DNA of 64,000 bases, from assembly GCA_963791615.1 (NCBI GenBank), contig CAWBTE010000006.1, positions 992,001 to 1,056,000 on the forward strand, written 5' to 3'. The stretch's first letter is position 1; each line of letters starts with the position of its first letter. Position numbers and translations under genes: made by a program. The notes under the pieces were generated by a model. The model was not told the DNA's origin. It was given only the letters and a program-made list of their open reading frames with translations, and did no database searches. Positions 1 through 8,808 of the stretch are shown in pieces. This stretch comes from CAILZL01 sp963791615. GTDB lineage: Bacteria > Pseudomonadota > Gammaproteobacteria > Steroidobacterales > Steroidobacteraceae.

Positions 1-292
1 GCGCGGCACCCGTGATCATGTTCTTCACATAGTCCGCATGCCCCGGGCAGTCCACATGTGCGTAATGGCGATTCGCGGAGCTGTACTCCACGTGCGCGGT
101 CGAAATGGTAATACCGCGCGCCTTCTCTTCAGGCGCCTTGTCAATCTGGTCATACGCCTTGAATTCACCACCAAACTTCTCGGCCATGACTTTGGTCAAC
201 GCTGCCGTCAACGTCGTCTTGCCATGGTCTACGTGACCAATCGTGCCGACGTTTACGTGCGGCTTCGTACGCTCAAATTTCTCTTTTGCCAC
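1..292 (-). CDS. tuf: Elongation factor Tu, N-terminal part (runs off window)
   Basis: This is the GTPase that delivers aminoacyl-tRNA to the ribosome; only the first 97 codons lie in the window. The translation starts MAKEKFERTKPHVNVGTIGH. It carries the P-loop GHVDHGKTT, the switch I segment RGITI and the G3 motif DCPGHADYVKN, all diagnostic of EF-Tu. The start is GTG at 292-290, preceded on the minus strand by an AGAGGA ribosome-binding site at 301-306. It follows three tRNA genes on the same strand, the classic tRNA-Tyr/Gly/Thr-tufB arrangement, so it is probably co-transcribed with them. Identification is certain; whether this is tufA or tufB by local naming is inferred from the tRNA context. 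Confidence 0.97.
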   Translation of the reverse strand, partial: MAKEKFERTKPHVNVGTIGHVDHGKTTLTAALTKVMAEKFGGEFKAYDQIDKAPEEKARGITISTAHVEYSSANRHYAHVDCPGHADYVKNMITGAA

Positions 293-392
293 AGCGGCGA
301 TCCTCTAAATAGCGACTAATACTGACCAAACGCCCAAAACGCGCCGCATTGCGGCACATCCCAAAATCTTCCGCCACCCCGCTGGTGGCAAC

Positions 393-468
393 TGGAGCCC
401 ACGATCGGAATCGAACCGATGACCTCGTCCTTACCAAGGACGTGCTCTGCCGACTGAGCTACGTGGGC
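393..468 (-). tRNA. tRNA-Thr (GGT anticodon)
   Basis: On the minus strand the acceptor 5' arm is GCCCACG and the 3' arm is CGTGGGC followed by T and an encoded CCA (393-395). The anticodon stem CGTCC/GGACG encloses the loop TTGGTAA, giving anticodon GGT. The T arm contains GGTTCGATTCC. It lies directly upstream of tuf and is the last tRNA of the cluster. Length is 76 nt. Confidence 0.96.
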
Positions 469-572
469 CCTGAAACCTGCGGCACTCCGCTCGAGTCAAC
501 CCTTCCCGAACTGAACCGCTTAAATCCTCATTCTCATGTCCGCACCAATGCCTGAAAGCTCGAGCCAGCCAA

Positions 573-646
<74 letters not shown>

Positions 647-709
647 TTTGCGCAAACCCGACGCTCGAGCATTCAGCCCAGCACCGCCATTCGCCCTGAC
701 AGCCACTCA

Positions 710-795
710 TGGTGGAGGGGGTAGGATTCGAACCTACGTAGGCATAAGCCAGCAGATTTACAGTCTGCCCTCGTTGGCCGCTTGAGTACCCCTCC
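710..795 (-). tRNA. tRNA-Tyr (GTA anticodon)
   Basis: Minus-strand class II tRNA. The acceptor GGAGGGG pairs with the 3' arm, followed by A and an encoded CCA (710-712). The anticodon stem GCAGA/TCTGC encloses CTGTAAA, giving anticodon GTA. A long variable arm separates the anticodon arm from the T arm GGTTCGAATCC. It is the first gene of the tRNA-tuf transcription unit. Length is 86 nt. Confidence 0.96.
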
Positions 796-815
796 CGCGG
801 ACATAAGAGCCGGGT

Positions 816-844
816 ATTCTGTGTATCCAGACGCTCCGTGTCAA
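816..844 (-). promoter_or_regulatory. Sigma-70-type promoter of the tRNA-tuf unit
   Basis: On the minus strand a perfect -35 TTGACA (844-839) is followed after exactly 17 nt by CAGAAT (821-816), a 4/6 match to the -10 consensus. The downstream bases ACCCGG form a GC-rich discriminator, as in stringently controlled stable-RNA promoters. The 5' end of tRNA-Tyr lies about 20 nt further on. The assignment is by sequence only. The remainder of 845-1053, up to the 3' end of murI, shows no other feature. Confidence 0.7.
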
Positions 845-1053
845 CAGCGTTATTGCCCGTGAATTCAATGGCTGGATGACCGGATCAACGGGATCGCTCC
901 GGAAATGCCGCCATAGCCACCATATCCATCAGGTCCTGACGACCTCTGGTCTGAATGCCACGCTGGCCCGGCTGCATCAGACTCGTGATTTGCTGACGAT
1001 TCGCGCTGCGGCAGGCCTGCGTGCTGTCGCCAAGTTCATCCAACGGCATGCCC

Positions 1054-1908
1054 TCAGGCAGCCCCCGTCAGACCCACATCGATCAGTTCGACCGACTCCG
1101 CATCAATCTTCTGATCAAGAAAAAATGCTGCCACGCGGGCGAACCGTTCGCGGCCATCAGTGGCAAAGAATCGGACTCGCTGCTCGGGTAACTGTGCAGA
1201 TGTCGCGCACAACAAGTCACTGGATTTCAGCAGTCCGCACAGTGCCATGGCCGTCGTTTCTGCGGAATCGACAATAGTGACCTGATTGCCCACCACTGAC
1301 TGCAGTGCCGGACGAATGGCAGGAAAGTGCGTGCACCCCAGCAGCAGCGTATCGGGATGCCCGGCACCGGCAAACAAATCACCCAGGTAACGCTGCGCAA
1401 TAGCCTCAACGATGGCCCCAGAGATCCAGCCCTCTTCCGCCAGCGCCACAAACAAGGGACAGGCCAGGGCGATCACCTCCGCCCGGGGACGAATTGCGGC
1501 AATGGCGCGCTGATAGGCGCCACCTCGAACCGTACCTTCGGTCGCAACTACCACGATACGACCGTTGGCCGAAGCATCACATCCCGCTCTGGCGCCGGGC
1601 AGCACCACGCCAATGATGGGTAAATCCGGATACTGCTGCTGCAAGGCATCCAGCGCGGTTGCAGACGCGGTATTGCAGGCAATTACCAGACATTTGACGC
1701 CGCGCTGCACCAGAAAACCCGCCGCCTGCAACGAGTAACGCACAATGGTGTCAGCGCTCTTGGTGCCATAGGGCAATCGCGCCGTATCGCCGAGATACAG
1801 AAACGACTCATTGGGCAGGTGTCGCTGCAAAGATCGCAACACCGTCAGCCCCCCTACGCCGGAGTCGAACACGCCAATGGGCAACGAACGCTGGTCATGA
1901 CGCGTCAC
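1054..1908 (-). CDS. murI: Glutamate racemase
   Basis: Converts L- to D-glutamate for peptidoglycan precursors in the cytoplasm. The family signatures are in order: FDSGVGGLTV near the N terminus, YGTKS, the first catalytic cysteine in ACNTASA and the second in GCTHFPA. The chosen GTG start at 1908 gives 284 residues, close to the usual 265-285, and begins eight residues before the conserved core. The frame stays open to another GTG at 2004 (316 residues), but that extension is Cys/His-rich and not family-like. Neither start has a convincing ribosome-binding site, so the exact N terminus is open. The gene is monocistronic, between the tRNA cluster and a divergent PilZ gene. Confidence 0.9.
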   Translation of the reverse strand: MTRHDQRSLPIGVFDSGVGGLTVLRSLQRHLPNESFLYLGDTARLPYGTKSADTIVRYSLQAAGFLVQRGVKCLVIACNTASATALDALQQQYPDLPIIGVVLPGARAGCDASANGRIVVVATEGTVRGGAYQRAIAAIRPRAEVIALACPLFVALAEEGWISGAIVEAIAQRYLGDLFAGAGHPDTLLLGCTHFPAIRPALQSVVGNQVTIVDSAETTAMALCGLLKSSDLLCATSAQLPEQRVRFFATDGRERFARVAAFFLDQKIDAESVELIDVGLTGAA

Positions 1909-2165
1909 AGCAGTACTGGCTTCATTGGCGGACAAGAGGTCACTCACTAATTCAGGCGCGAAACAGGCTGAACAGACTGGATGGCGTAACCAGTGCGCCT
2001 GCACCTCGTGGCTCAGACAGAATTATCAGTCAGGGCCGCCGCGTATAGCCTATGACATAAGCGCAGCGGCATTGTAGTTCAAGTATTCTGATACACACAA
2101 AACTGCTGCATAATCCGTGGCACCATTCGACTGCGCAAGATTTTCGTAACACCGCGAGGCCAGCC

Positions 2166-2444
2166 ATGGAGCGAAGACTCCACAATCGACACAAGGCTCG
2201 AACCATCGTATTCGTTTCGACCCCGGGTCGTCCGGGCAGGCTGTGCCGCGCCAAGAACCTCAGCGCCAATGGCGTGTTCATCGAGACCAACAACATGGGC
2301 CTTAAGAAAGGCTCGACAGTGCAGCTGACATTTGCCATCAATCTTGGCGTGGTAACCAAGATTCATCGCCGTACTGCCATCGTTGCGCACATCACGCGCG
2401 GCGGCACTGGACTGATGATGGAAAGCCTGACCGGCACGCGCTAA
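2166..2444 (+). CDS. PilZ-domain protein (probable c-di-GMP receptor)
   Basis: A 92-residue single-domain PilZ protein. It has the RxxxR motif (RHKAR, residues 8-12) and, about 20 residues on, the second c-di-GMP motif as NLSANG, fitting [D/N]xSxxG, followed by the typical VFIET strand. PilZ proteins bind c-di-GMP and control motility, secretion or polysaccharide synthesis; the partner here is unknown. A GAGG ribosome-binding site at 2156-2159 sits 6 nt before the ATG. The gene is divergent from murI and convergent with the lipoprotein gene. Family assignment is secure; the output process cannot be told from the sequence. Confidence 0.85.
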   Translation: MERRLHNRHKARTIVFVSTPGRPGRLCRAKNLSANGVFIETNNMGLKKGSTVQLTFAINLGVVTKIHRRTAIVAHITRGGTGLMMESLTGTR

Positions 2445-2482
2445 CAGCCTGCTCACGATCTCGCTGAAGGGCTCATCACCCC

Positions 2483-3070
2483 TCAAGTCGCCCTGATCCC
2501 CAGACGCGCACTCAGTTCGACACAGCGTTGCCGAATGGCTTGTGCTTTCTCAATCGCGGCTGACAGGTCGTTACTCTTTGCCGCCGCCAGGGTCGCTGAC
2601 CATTCAGCATTGAGTTCCGGCAAGGCTGCTTCCACTTCCCGCAAATGAGCCCGCGTAATGCCGGTTGGCAACTGTCCCGTCATACTCTTCAGCCCGGTCA
2701 GCCGCTCACGCAGCTGCGACACCAGACTCGGCACGCTGGTGCTCAGCAGCCGCCACTCCCGGCTTTCCTTGGTTGCGACTGCATTCTTGTTGCGCGCCGC
2801 TGCACCCGATGCGCTAGTAAATTGCCCCATTACCTGTGGCTGCAACGCCAGCACATCTGCGTAGTTTTTGCTGTTCAACAACCGTTTCATGTCGCTGTGC
2901 AGCGCACTGAATTTTGCGTATTCGTCCGGTGCGTATTTTTCCAGGTCAGCACTGACCGGCGCCGCCGATGCCTGAATCTGGGCAAATGCCGCTTCGGCCT
3001 CTTTCTTTTGACCACTGCAGCCGGGCAGTGCCAAGCAAGACAGTATCAACAGCAGCAGAAATCTTGTCAT
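2483..3070 (-). CDS. Predicted lipoprotein of unknown function
   Basis: A 195-residue protein with a lipoprotein signal: MTRF, a leucine-rich hydrophobic stretch, then the lipobox LPGC at about residues 15-18, followed by SGQKKEAE. The mature part is helical, rich in Ala, Glu, Lys and Gln, with no recognised catalytic motif; it could be a periplasmic coiled-coil protein. The start at ATG 3070 is chosen because AAGGTGAGG lies just upstream; a GTG three codons earlier falls inside that ribosome-binding site. The gene is divergent from the M48 protease across a spacer containing a perfect palindrome. I do not recognise a named family. Confidence 0.7.
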   Translation of the reverse strand: MTRFLLLLILSCLALPGCSGQKKEAEAAFAQIQASAAPVSADLEKYAPDEYAKFSALHSDMKRLLNSKNYADVLALQPQVMGQFTSASGAAARNKNAVATKESREWRLLSTSVPSLVSQLRERLTGLKSMTGQLPTGITRAHLREVEAALPELNAEWSATLAAAKSNDLSAAIEKAQAIRQRCVELSARLGIRAT

Positions 3071-3124
3071 GAGCCTCACCTTGATTTAGTTAATGTATGG
3101 TACGAGGGCATGTTGAGAAAATTA

Positions 3125-3142
3125 AGTGTCCGGCCGGACACT
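3125..3142. promoter_or_regulatory. Perfect 18-bp palindrome, candidate operator
   Basis: AGTGTCCGGCCGGACACT is an exact dyad in the 127-bp spacer between two divergent genes, the lipoprotein (start 3070) and the M48 protease (start about 3198). Length, symmetry and placement suit a homodimeric repressor such as a TetR-family protein. No regulator gene lies beside it, so the binding protein is unknown. Confidence 0.5.
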
Positions 3143-3197
3143 ACACTCTTTCTTCATTCAAATGAACCTGTACACACCCTGCGCTGTCGAGATGCAT

Positions 3198-4010
3198 ATG
3201 AACCACACGCGAACCTTCATCACCAGCCTGCTGCTGGCGTTCATGGCGGCCTGCACCACGGTGCAAACCACTGACCGTGGCGTCGTGGGAGTGGATCGCA
3301 AGCAAATGATGCTGGTATCCGAGCAGGAAGTTGAAGCCGGCGCGGTCGAGGCCTATCAGCAGGAGCTGACGACAGCGCAGCAAAAGGGCGCGCTGAATGT
3401 GGATCAGAAGCAGGTGGAGCGGGTACGCATGATTACCAATCGGCTGATCCCGCAAGTCAGCGCATTTCGCGCCGACGCCAGCAACTGGAAGTGGGCAATC
3501 AACGTCCAGAAAACCGATGAACTCAATGCCTACTGCATGCCCGGCGGCAAGATCATGGTGTACTCCGGGATCATTGATAAACTGCAATTGAGCGATGCTG
3601 AAATCGCGGCCATCGTTGGTCACGAAATTGCGCATGCCTTGCGCGAACATACCCGCGAACGGGTATCGCGCGCTTATGCACAGCAGGTTGGACTTGGGGT
3701 CATCGCCGCAGTCACAGGTGCTGGCGCAGGCGTCATGCAGATTGCCTCAACCGTGACTCAGGTGACTTTCGGCTTGCCACACAGCCGCGAACAGGAAACC
3801 GAGTCGGATCGCATTGGCCTGGAACTTATGGCGCGCGCCGGCTATGACCCGAACGCCGCCATCAGCCTGTGGCAGAAAATGAATCAGCAGGCGGGCAGCA
3901 ATGGGCCGAAATTCCTGAGCACCCACCCGAGCAGCGGCAATCGCATCTCCGACCTGCAGACCAATCTGCCCAAGGTGATGCCGCTGTATCAAGCTGCGAG
4001 CAAGCAATAG
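3198..4010 (+). CDS. M48-family zinc metalloprotease, probable lipoprotein (LoiP/YcaL type)
   Basis: Periplasm-facing M48 peptidase of the small LoiP/YcaL/BepA-like group, which degrade misfolded outer-membrane proteins. Visible are a signal sequence ending in MAAC (weak lipobox), the zinc motif HEIAH, and the third zinc ligand in ETESD about 60 residues later. The LSTHPSSGNRI segment typical of the family's C-terminal part is also present. The ATG at 3198 gives 271 residues; ATG 3192 is equally possible, while longer starts would run through the palindromic operator region. Monocistronic and convergent with the FixJ-like regulator gene. Family secure, substrate unknown. Confidence 0.87.
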   Translation: MNHTRTFITSLLLAFMAACTTVQTTDRGVVGVDRKQMMLVSEQEVEAGAVEAYQQELTTAQQKGALNVDQKQVERVRMITNRLIPQVSAFRADASNWKWAINVQKTDELNAYCMPGGKIMVYSGIIDKLQLSDAEIAAIVGHEIAHALREHTRERVSRAYAQQVGLGVIAAVTGAGAGVMQIASTVTQVTFGLPHSREQETESDRIGLELMARAGYDPNAAISLWQKMNQQAGSNGPKFLSTHPSSGNRISDLQTNLPKVMPLYQAASKQ

Positions 4011-4652
4011 TCAGTGGCTGCCCGGCAGCAGCAACGACACCTTCACCAGTTGCGCGACTGAACGGACTTTCATTTTTTCCATGACGCGGGCGCGGTGAAT
4101 TTCCACGGTGCGCTCACTCAGGTGCAGATCAAGGGCGATCACCTTGTTCGCCTTGCCTTCAACAATCAGCGCCATGACTTCCTTCTCACGGGACGTCAGG
4201 CTTTCCCAGCGCTGCAACACCTCATCCTTGCCGGCCGATTCCTGACGGATGCTGATATCCATCTGCAACGCACGATTGACACGATCCAGCAGATCCTGAT
4301 CACGGAACGGCTTCTGGACAAAATCGAATGCACCCTTTTTCATGGCATCAACTGCCATTGGCACGTCACCGTGACCGGTGACAAAGATCACCGGGATGTG
4401 CCAGCCACGCCTGTTCAGCTCGACCTGCAATTCCAGCCCGCTCATTTCCGGCATGCGGATATCCAGAATCAGGCAACCGGGACGGGATGAATCGTAGTGC
4501 GCGATGAAGTCCTGAGCACTGCCATAAGCAACGCAGGGATAGGCTACGGATTCCATCAGGGTGCTCAAGGCGCGGCGCACCGCATCATCATCATCCACGA
4601 CAAACACGGTGGATCTTGGAGCAGGCTCGGTTCTGGCTGTGGAAAGGGACAT
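4011..4652 (-). CDS. FixJ/NarL-type response regulator
   Basis: Two-domain transcription regulator. An N-terminal receiver has the acidic pair VDDDD, the phosphoacceptor Asp in LILDIRMP, Thr in VTGHGD and Lys in VQKPF. A C-terminal LuxR-type HTH has LTSREKEVM and LSERTVEIHRARVMEKM. This is the FixJ/TodT architecture at about 213 residues. The start ATG 4652 is favoured because GGAG lies 7 nt upstream; ATG 4658 would leave only one base. The sensor kinase gene lies 128 bp upstream on the same strand, so the two probably form a FixL-FixJ-like pair. The target genes are unknown. Confidence 0.88.
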   Translation of the reverse strand: MSLSTARTEPAPRSTVFVVDDDDAVRRALSTLMESVAYPCVAYGSAQDFIAHYDSSRPGCLILDIRMPEMSGLELQVELNRRGWHIPVIFVTGHGDVPMAVDAMKKGAFDFVQKPFRDQDLLDRVNRALQMDISIRQESAGKDEVLQRWESLTSREKEVMALIVEGKANKVIALDLHLSERTVEIHRARVMEKMKVRSVAQLVKVSLLLPGSH

Positions 4653-4780
4653 ACGCATACTCCAATGGCTGAATATTCTCTTGCGGACAAACTCGCATAG
4701 CGACGTGGCGTAGCCTAGTCCGGTGCGTCCGCGTAAACACTTCGGTAATTCCTGACTTGTCAGGTCAGGTTAGTTAGTGT

Positions 4781-5899
4781 TCACGCTGCGTATGGCAACA
4801 CAAATGCAAACCGGCAACCACCGCCGGGCTGATTGGTATAGGTCAATCGGCTGGCATGCGCTTCGAGAATATTGCGGCAGCTCACCAGCCCCAGACCAGT
4901 ACCCTGATCCTTGGTGGAAAAGAAAGGCTGGAATAGCTGCGCCGCCACCTTGGCGCTGATGCCCGGCCCGGCATCGACAATCGCCAGTTCCAGCCCCTGC
5001 GGCTGCGCCAGCAGCTCCACACGCACCTGTGGCAGTGGAGCCTGCTGACTTGCTTCCACCGCATTCTGGAACAGGATCATCAGTGCCTGATGGATCTGCG
5101 CCACATCCACCTCGACGCTTTTCCCGGAAGGGTCCAGCGCTACTTGCAGCTTGACCTGGTTCACCCGCGCCACTGGCTCGGCCAGCGACAGAAAATCCTT
5201 CATCAACTGTTCGGCGGATATCCGATCCGTATGGGTGGCGCGTCGCTTGATCAGCCCGCGCATGTGCCGCAGCGTATCGCCGGCACGCAACGACTGCTGA
5301 CTGATTTCCTTGAACACACTGGTAGCCTTTTCAATGCGCGGTTCGGGCAACTGCAACAAACGTTCGCCCGCCTGCGCAAAGGTCGTGATCGCCGCCAGCG
5401 GCTGGTTGAGTTCGTGCGACAGACCCGAAGCCACCTCACCCAGCAGAGTCAGTCGCCCCAGACTCTGCAAGCGCTCCTGCGAAGCGCGTAATTGCTGCTC
5501 CTCACGCGCATGGACAGTGCAGTCCTGAAAAGCGCCGATGATGCGCTCCGAGCCAGGTGACAACGGCTGGGCGATCAGCCGAAAACAGCGCAGCTCCTCG
5601 CCACACTGCATGCGGTAACGCAACTCGATGCGCTCACCGAGCTCAATCAGGCGAGCCAACCCGGCACGGATGACCGGCATATCGTCAGCCGCTACCCATC
5701 GATTCAGCAACGGCCCGCCATTCAGACGCGTCGGCGCAGCCGGCACACCGAATAACCTGCGCAGCGCCGAACTCAGAGTGATGCGTAACTTGCCACCTTT
5801 CGCCTGCGCCACAAACGGCACAACGCCTGCCAGCTGATACAACAGATCCTGTTGTAACTGCTGAACGGATGGATGCGCGGAATTAGGAGGCACAGACAT
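4781..5899 (-). CDS. Sensor histidine kinase, FixL/DctB type
   Basis: About 372 residues. A degenerate PAS-like N-terminal half (residues about 20-150) precedes a dimerisation/phosphoacceptor domain with the H-box SHELNQPLAAI, as in FixL/DctB kinases. The ATPase domain follows with the N box FQNAVEAS, G1 DAGPGIS and G2 GTGLGL. No membrane segment is visible, so it is probably soluble. The ATG at 5899 is chosen; the frame stays open to 6157 but would overlap the divergent hybrid kinase and lacks family-like sequence. It is the likely partner of the FixJ-type regulator downstream. No haem-binding histidine can be assigned, so the signal is unknown. Confidence 0.85.
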   Translation of the reverse strand: MSVPPNSAHPSVQQLQQDLLYQLAGVVPFVAQAKGGKLRITLSSALRRLFGVPAAPTRLNGGPLLNRWVAADDMPVIRAGLARLIELGERIELRYRMQCGEELRCFRLIAQPLSPGSERIIGAFQDCTVHAREEQQLRASQERLQSLGRLTLLGEVASGLSHELNQPLAAITTFAQAGERLLQLPEPRIEKATSVFKEISQQSLRAGDTLRHMRGLIKRRATHTDRISAEQLMKDFLSLAEPVARVNQVKLQVALDPSGKSVEVDVAQIHQALMILFQNAVEASQQAPLPQVRVELLAQPQGLELAIVDAGPGISAKVAAQLFQPFFSTKDQGTGLGLVSCRNILEAHASRLTYTNQPGGGCRFAFVLPYAA

Positions 5900-5939
5900 G
5901 CAGCCACAACTTGTCACCAGAAGGCGGTAGCATCTTACA

Positions 5940-7568
5940 ATGTGCGCCAGCCTTGGTCCCAGCCACGCTGTTAAGTACTTGCACGTAAGAGCAAGCTCCA
6001 AGTGCTTCCGCCCCCGATCAGCCTGCCCTGCCAGACTCCGCAGTCGAGATAGAACATTGCAACCTGAAATCGCCAACCTGCTGTTGCAACAAGCGCCTGA
6101 CGCGCTGTTGCTGGCAGATCGGCATGGCAAGATCCAGTTCACCAACGCCGCCATCACCAGCCTGTTTGGCTACAGCCCTGAAGAACTGCTGGGCCAGTCA
6201 CTGGAGCTGCTGCTGCCCGAACGCTATCGCGGCATGCACCAGCAGCATCGCAACAACTATGTTGAACGCCCCGCCCATCGCACCATGGGCCAGCGCGGCG
6301 TGCCGCTATTCGGTCGACGACGCGATGGCAGCGAATTTCCCATCTGGGTCAGCCTCAGTCCGATCAAGTCCGGTGACACGCTGCACATTGCCGCCGCGAT
6401 TCGTGACGTCACCGACTGGGAAGAACTGACCCAGCACCTGCGTGAAGCCAGCGAAGAAGCCAAAAAAGCCAGCCAGACCAAGAGCCGCTTTCTGGCCACG
6501 GCCAGCCACGACCTGCGGCAACCGCTACAGGTACTGCAACTGCTGAATGCCAGCCTGATGCGCAAGACCGCCGACCCGGATGCGCAAGCCCTCATCACCC
6601 GCCAGCAACATGCCATCGATACGCTGACCGAGCTGCTCAACGCCCTGCTCGATATCAGCAAGCTTGAATCCGGAACCGTCAAAGTGCAGCTGGAGCCCGT
6701 CAACGCGCTGCAACTGTTAAGCGAAGTGCGCGAACAGTTTGAATCGCTGGTGGCAGCGAAGAATCTGGGACTGGAAACCCGGTTCGCCAATGTCAGTCTG
6801 CTGACCGACCGCGTCCTGATTCGTCAATTGCTCAATAACCTGGTGGGCAACTCCATCAAGTACACCGATCAGGGCAAGGTCAGCCTTCAGTTATTACATA
6901 CACCGCAGGAAACCACGCTGGAAATAACCGACACCGGTGTCGGCATTCCCCGCGAACAGATGGCCAGGATTTTCGATGCGTACTATCAGCCGCATGCCGC
7001 ACGTCCCGATCGGCCCGGCGTAGGTCTGGGCCTTGCCATCGTCAAACAGATCACCGAACTGCTGGGATACGGTATTCAGGTGGAATCACAGCCCGGCAAG
7101 GGCACCCGCTTTCGCATCACCATCCCCAACGACAAGGTCACCACAGAAGAGCTGGCTACGGATCAGCGTGTGATGACCACCAGACCACACAGCGTGCCAC
7201 ATGGACAATACATCCTGATCATCGAAGATGATCAGGCCGTGCGCGAAGCCCTTGAACTGACGCTGGAACTCGAAGGTTTCGCCACACTGGGCGCCAGCAG
7301 CGCCGCCACTGCCGAAGAGTTACATGCGCAATACATGGATCGTATCGCCGCCGTAGTCAGTGATTTTCATGTTGATCCACAACACACCGGCGTCGATATC
7401 GTCACAGCACTGCGCGCCCGCAGCGGCAAACCCTTGCCTGCGGTATTCCTCACCGGCGATACCTCGCTGGCACTACGCACCCAGCAGAAACTCACTGCAT
7501 CCGTGCTGCTCAACAAACCCGTGGACGTGGATCGTCTGATGCAGGCGCTGAGTGAGCTGCTGGGGTGA
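5940..7568 (+). CDS. Hybrid sensor kinase: PAS, HisKA, HATPase, receiver
   Basis: Up to 542 residues. In order: a PAS domain (about 45-155, with FGYSPEELLGQ and GRRRDGSEFP), a helical linker, HisKA with the H-box ASHDLRQPLQ, HATPase with NNLVGNSIKYT, DTGVGIP and GVGLGLAIVKQ, and a C-terminal receiver with IIEDD, Asp in SDFHVD and LNKPV. No membrane segments. The first 40 residues from ATG 5940 are basic and not conserved-looking; a TTG at 6057 directly before the PAS domain is an alternative start. It is divergent from the FixL-like kinase across about 40 bp, suggesting a shared control region. The terminal receiver may feed a separate output protein not seen here. Confidence 0.87.
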   Translation: MCASLGPSHAVKYLHVRASSKCFRPRSACPARLRSRDRTLQPEIANLLLQQAPDALLLADRHGKIQFTNAAITSLFGYSPEELLGQSLELLLPERYRGMHQQHRNNYVERPAHRTMGQRGVPLFGRRRDGSEFPIWVSLSPIKSGDTLHIAAAIRDVTDWEELTQHLREASEEAKKASQTKSRFLATASHDLRQPLQVLQLLNASLMRKTADPDAQALITRQQHAIDTLTELLNALLDISKLESGTVKVQLEPVNALQLLSEVREQFESLVAAKNLGLETRFANVSLLTDRVLIRQLLNNLVGNSIKYTDQGKVSLQLLHTPQETTLEITDTGVGIPREQMARIFDAYYQPHAARPDRPGVGLGLAIVKQITELLGYGIQVESQPGKGTRFRITIPNDKVTTEELATDQRVMTTRPHSVPHGQYILIIEDDQAVREALELTLELEGFATLGASSAATAEELHAQYMDRIAAVVSDFHVDPQHTGVDIVTALRARSGKPLPAVFLTGDTSLALRTQQKLTASVLLNKPVDVDRLMQALSELLG

Positions 7569-7591
7569 TCGTAGACGCAACCAAGCCTGAT

Positions 7592-8605
7592 CTATTTCCT
7601 GGTCAGGTATGCGTACATGCCCTCAATATTCATCGTTCGCCATGCAGGATAGCCTGACCAGTTCGCATATTTGTCCAGGGTAAGCCCGGCCTGGATCTGC
7701 TGCAGTGTCTGCCCCTTGCTGATTCCCGACTGCACGCCATTTTTCAGATCAACCATATATTGGCGAAGGTCTTGAACATCCTGATTGTTCCCCATTTCAC
7801 CGTGTCCGGGCACGATCACTGCCGCATTGAAGGACATCGCTTTATCCAGCGTGGCAATCATGTCCTGCTCGCCGAAGTCGCCCATATCGCGGTAGAACAC
7901 GCGCTTCAAGGAAATGACGTCGACCACGAACAGCACCTTCTCGGCGGGGAAGTAAATGAAAGACAAATCGCTGGCGTGAAGGCTCGGCACGTAATGCAAT
8001 TCAACTTGCTTGCCGCCAAGCGTAATTTTCTTGACCGGTGTGTCGTAGGTTTCGGTGGGCAGGACGACATCGGCGAATTGCGCCTGGAAAAGTTCGCGCG
8101 CCGACAGTCCACCATTGCCGTCCTTGTCTATTTTTGCGAAGTTCTGCGCATTAGCTCCGCTCGCCTCGTCGGCCTGTAACAGACCGTCCTTGTTCTTGTC
8201 GGCCGCCACGTTGCCGCCACTCAGCTTGGTGTTCGCTGGCGGTGGCTGCAACTCTTTCACCGACTCCATCCGCGAAATCACTTTCGCACCCGGGAAAGCC
8301 GCCGCACCGGAGGCATGATCCCAGTCGCGATGGCTGTAGAGCACTTCGACGACCTTGGCATTGTTGAAGCGGGCAGCAATCTCGCCCTTGACCCAGTTTG
8401 CAGTGTCCAGGTTGATTGGGTCTGCCAGCACCACGCCCTGAGGCGTGACCATAAACACGCCGAAATGGTCATTGTTCTGGAAGCGGTATACGTCCCCCGC
8501 AACGTGGGTGATCGAACGTCTGGGCGCGGCCGCCGGGGCCTGCGCTGCGGCCGTAGCCGCCAAAGCCAGCCAGACGAAACTCGTCGCCAATATCGTTTTA
8601 CGCAT
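7592..8605 (-). CDS. Secreted MBL-fold hydrolase with EF-hand insertion
   Basis: A 337-residue metallo-beta-lactamase-fold protein with a signal peptide (MRKTILATSF, cleavage near AAAQA). The metal motif reads SHRDWDH, a variant of HxHxDH with Asp in place of the second His. Later ligands are plausibly the His in SLHASD, the Asp in VVDV and the His in PGHGE. Between the first motif and these lies an insert with two EF-hand-like loops, starting DKNKDG and DKDGNG and each ending in a conserved acidic position. The start ATG 8605 has AGGGGGA upstream. It lies after the fusA terminator, so it has its own promoter. The substrate is unknown; beta-lactam hydrolysis should not be assumed. Confidence 0.8.
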   Translation of the reverse strand: MRKTILATSFVWLALAATAAAQAPAAAPRRSITHVAGDVYRFQNNDHFGVFMVTPQGVVLADPINLDTANWVKGEIAARFNNAKVVEVLYSHRDWDHASGAAAFPGAKVISRMESVKELQPPPANTKLSGGNVAADKNKDGLLQADEASGANAQNFAKIDKDGNGGLSARELFQAQFADVVLPTETYDTPVKKITLGGKQVELHYVPSLHASDLSFIYFPAEKVLFVVDVISLKRVFYRDMGDFGEQDMIATLDKAMSFNAAVIVPGHGEMGNNQDVQDLRQYMVDLKNGVQSGISKGQTLQQIQAGLTLDKYANWSGYPAWRTMNIEGMYAYLTRK

Positions 8606-8745
8606 ACATCCCCCTAACCAGATTATTGCCATGACAAGCAGTGAAGATTAAACACCCTTTGCGCGAAAAACCAGCGATCCGAACCGTCAACGCCAGCCCG
8701 CTTCATACTCGTGATTGCATTCGTACAGAATCCCTGCACATCAAC

Positions 8746-8776
8746 AAAAAAGGCCTGTCGGTGACAGGCCTTTTTT
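8746..8776 (-). terminator. Rho-independent terminator after fusA
   Basis: A perfect inverted repeat: AAAAAAGGCCTGTC and GACAGGCCTTTTTT around the 3-base loop GGT. It is 33 bp past the fusA stop codon and carries a T-run on either strand. It separates fusA from the MBL-fold gene, which lies further downstream on the same strand. Confidence 0.92.
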
Positions 8777-8808
8777 ATATCTATCAACAGGCAGCAGGTC
8801 TTGACCGA

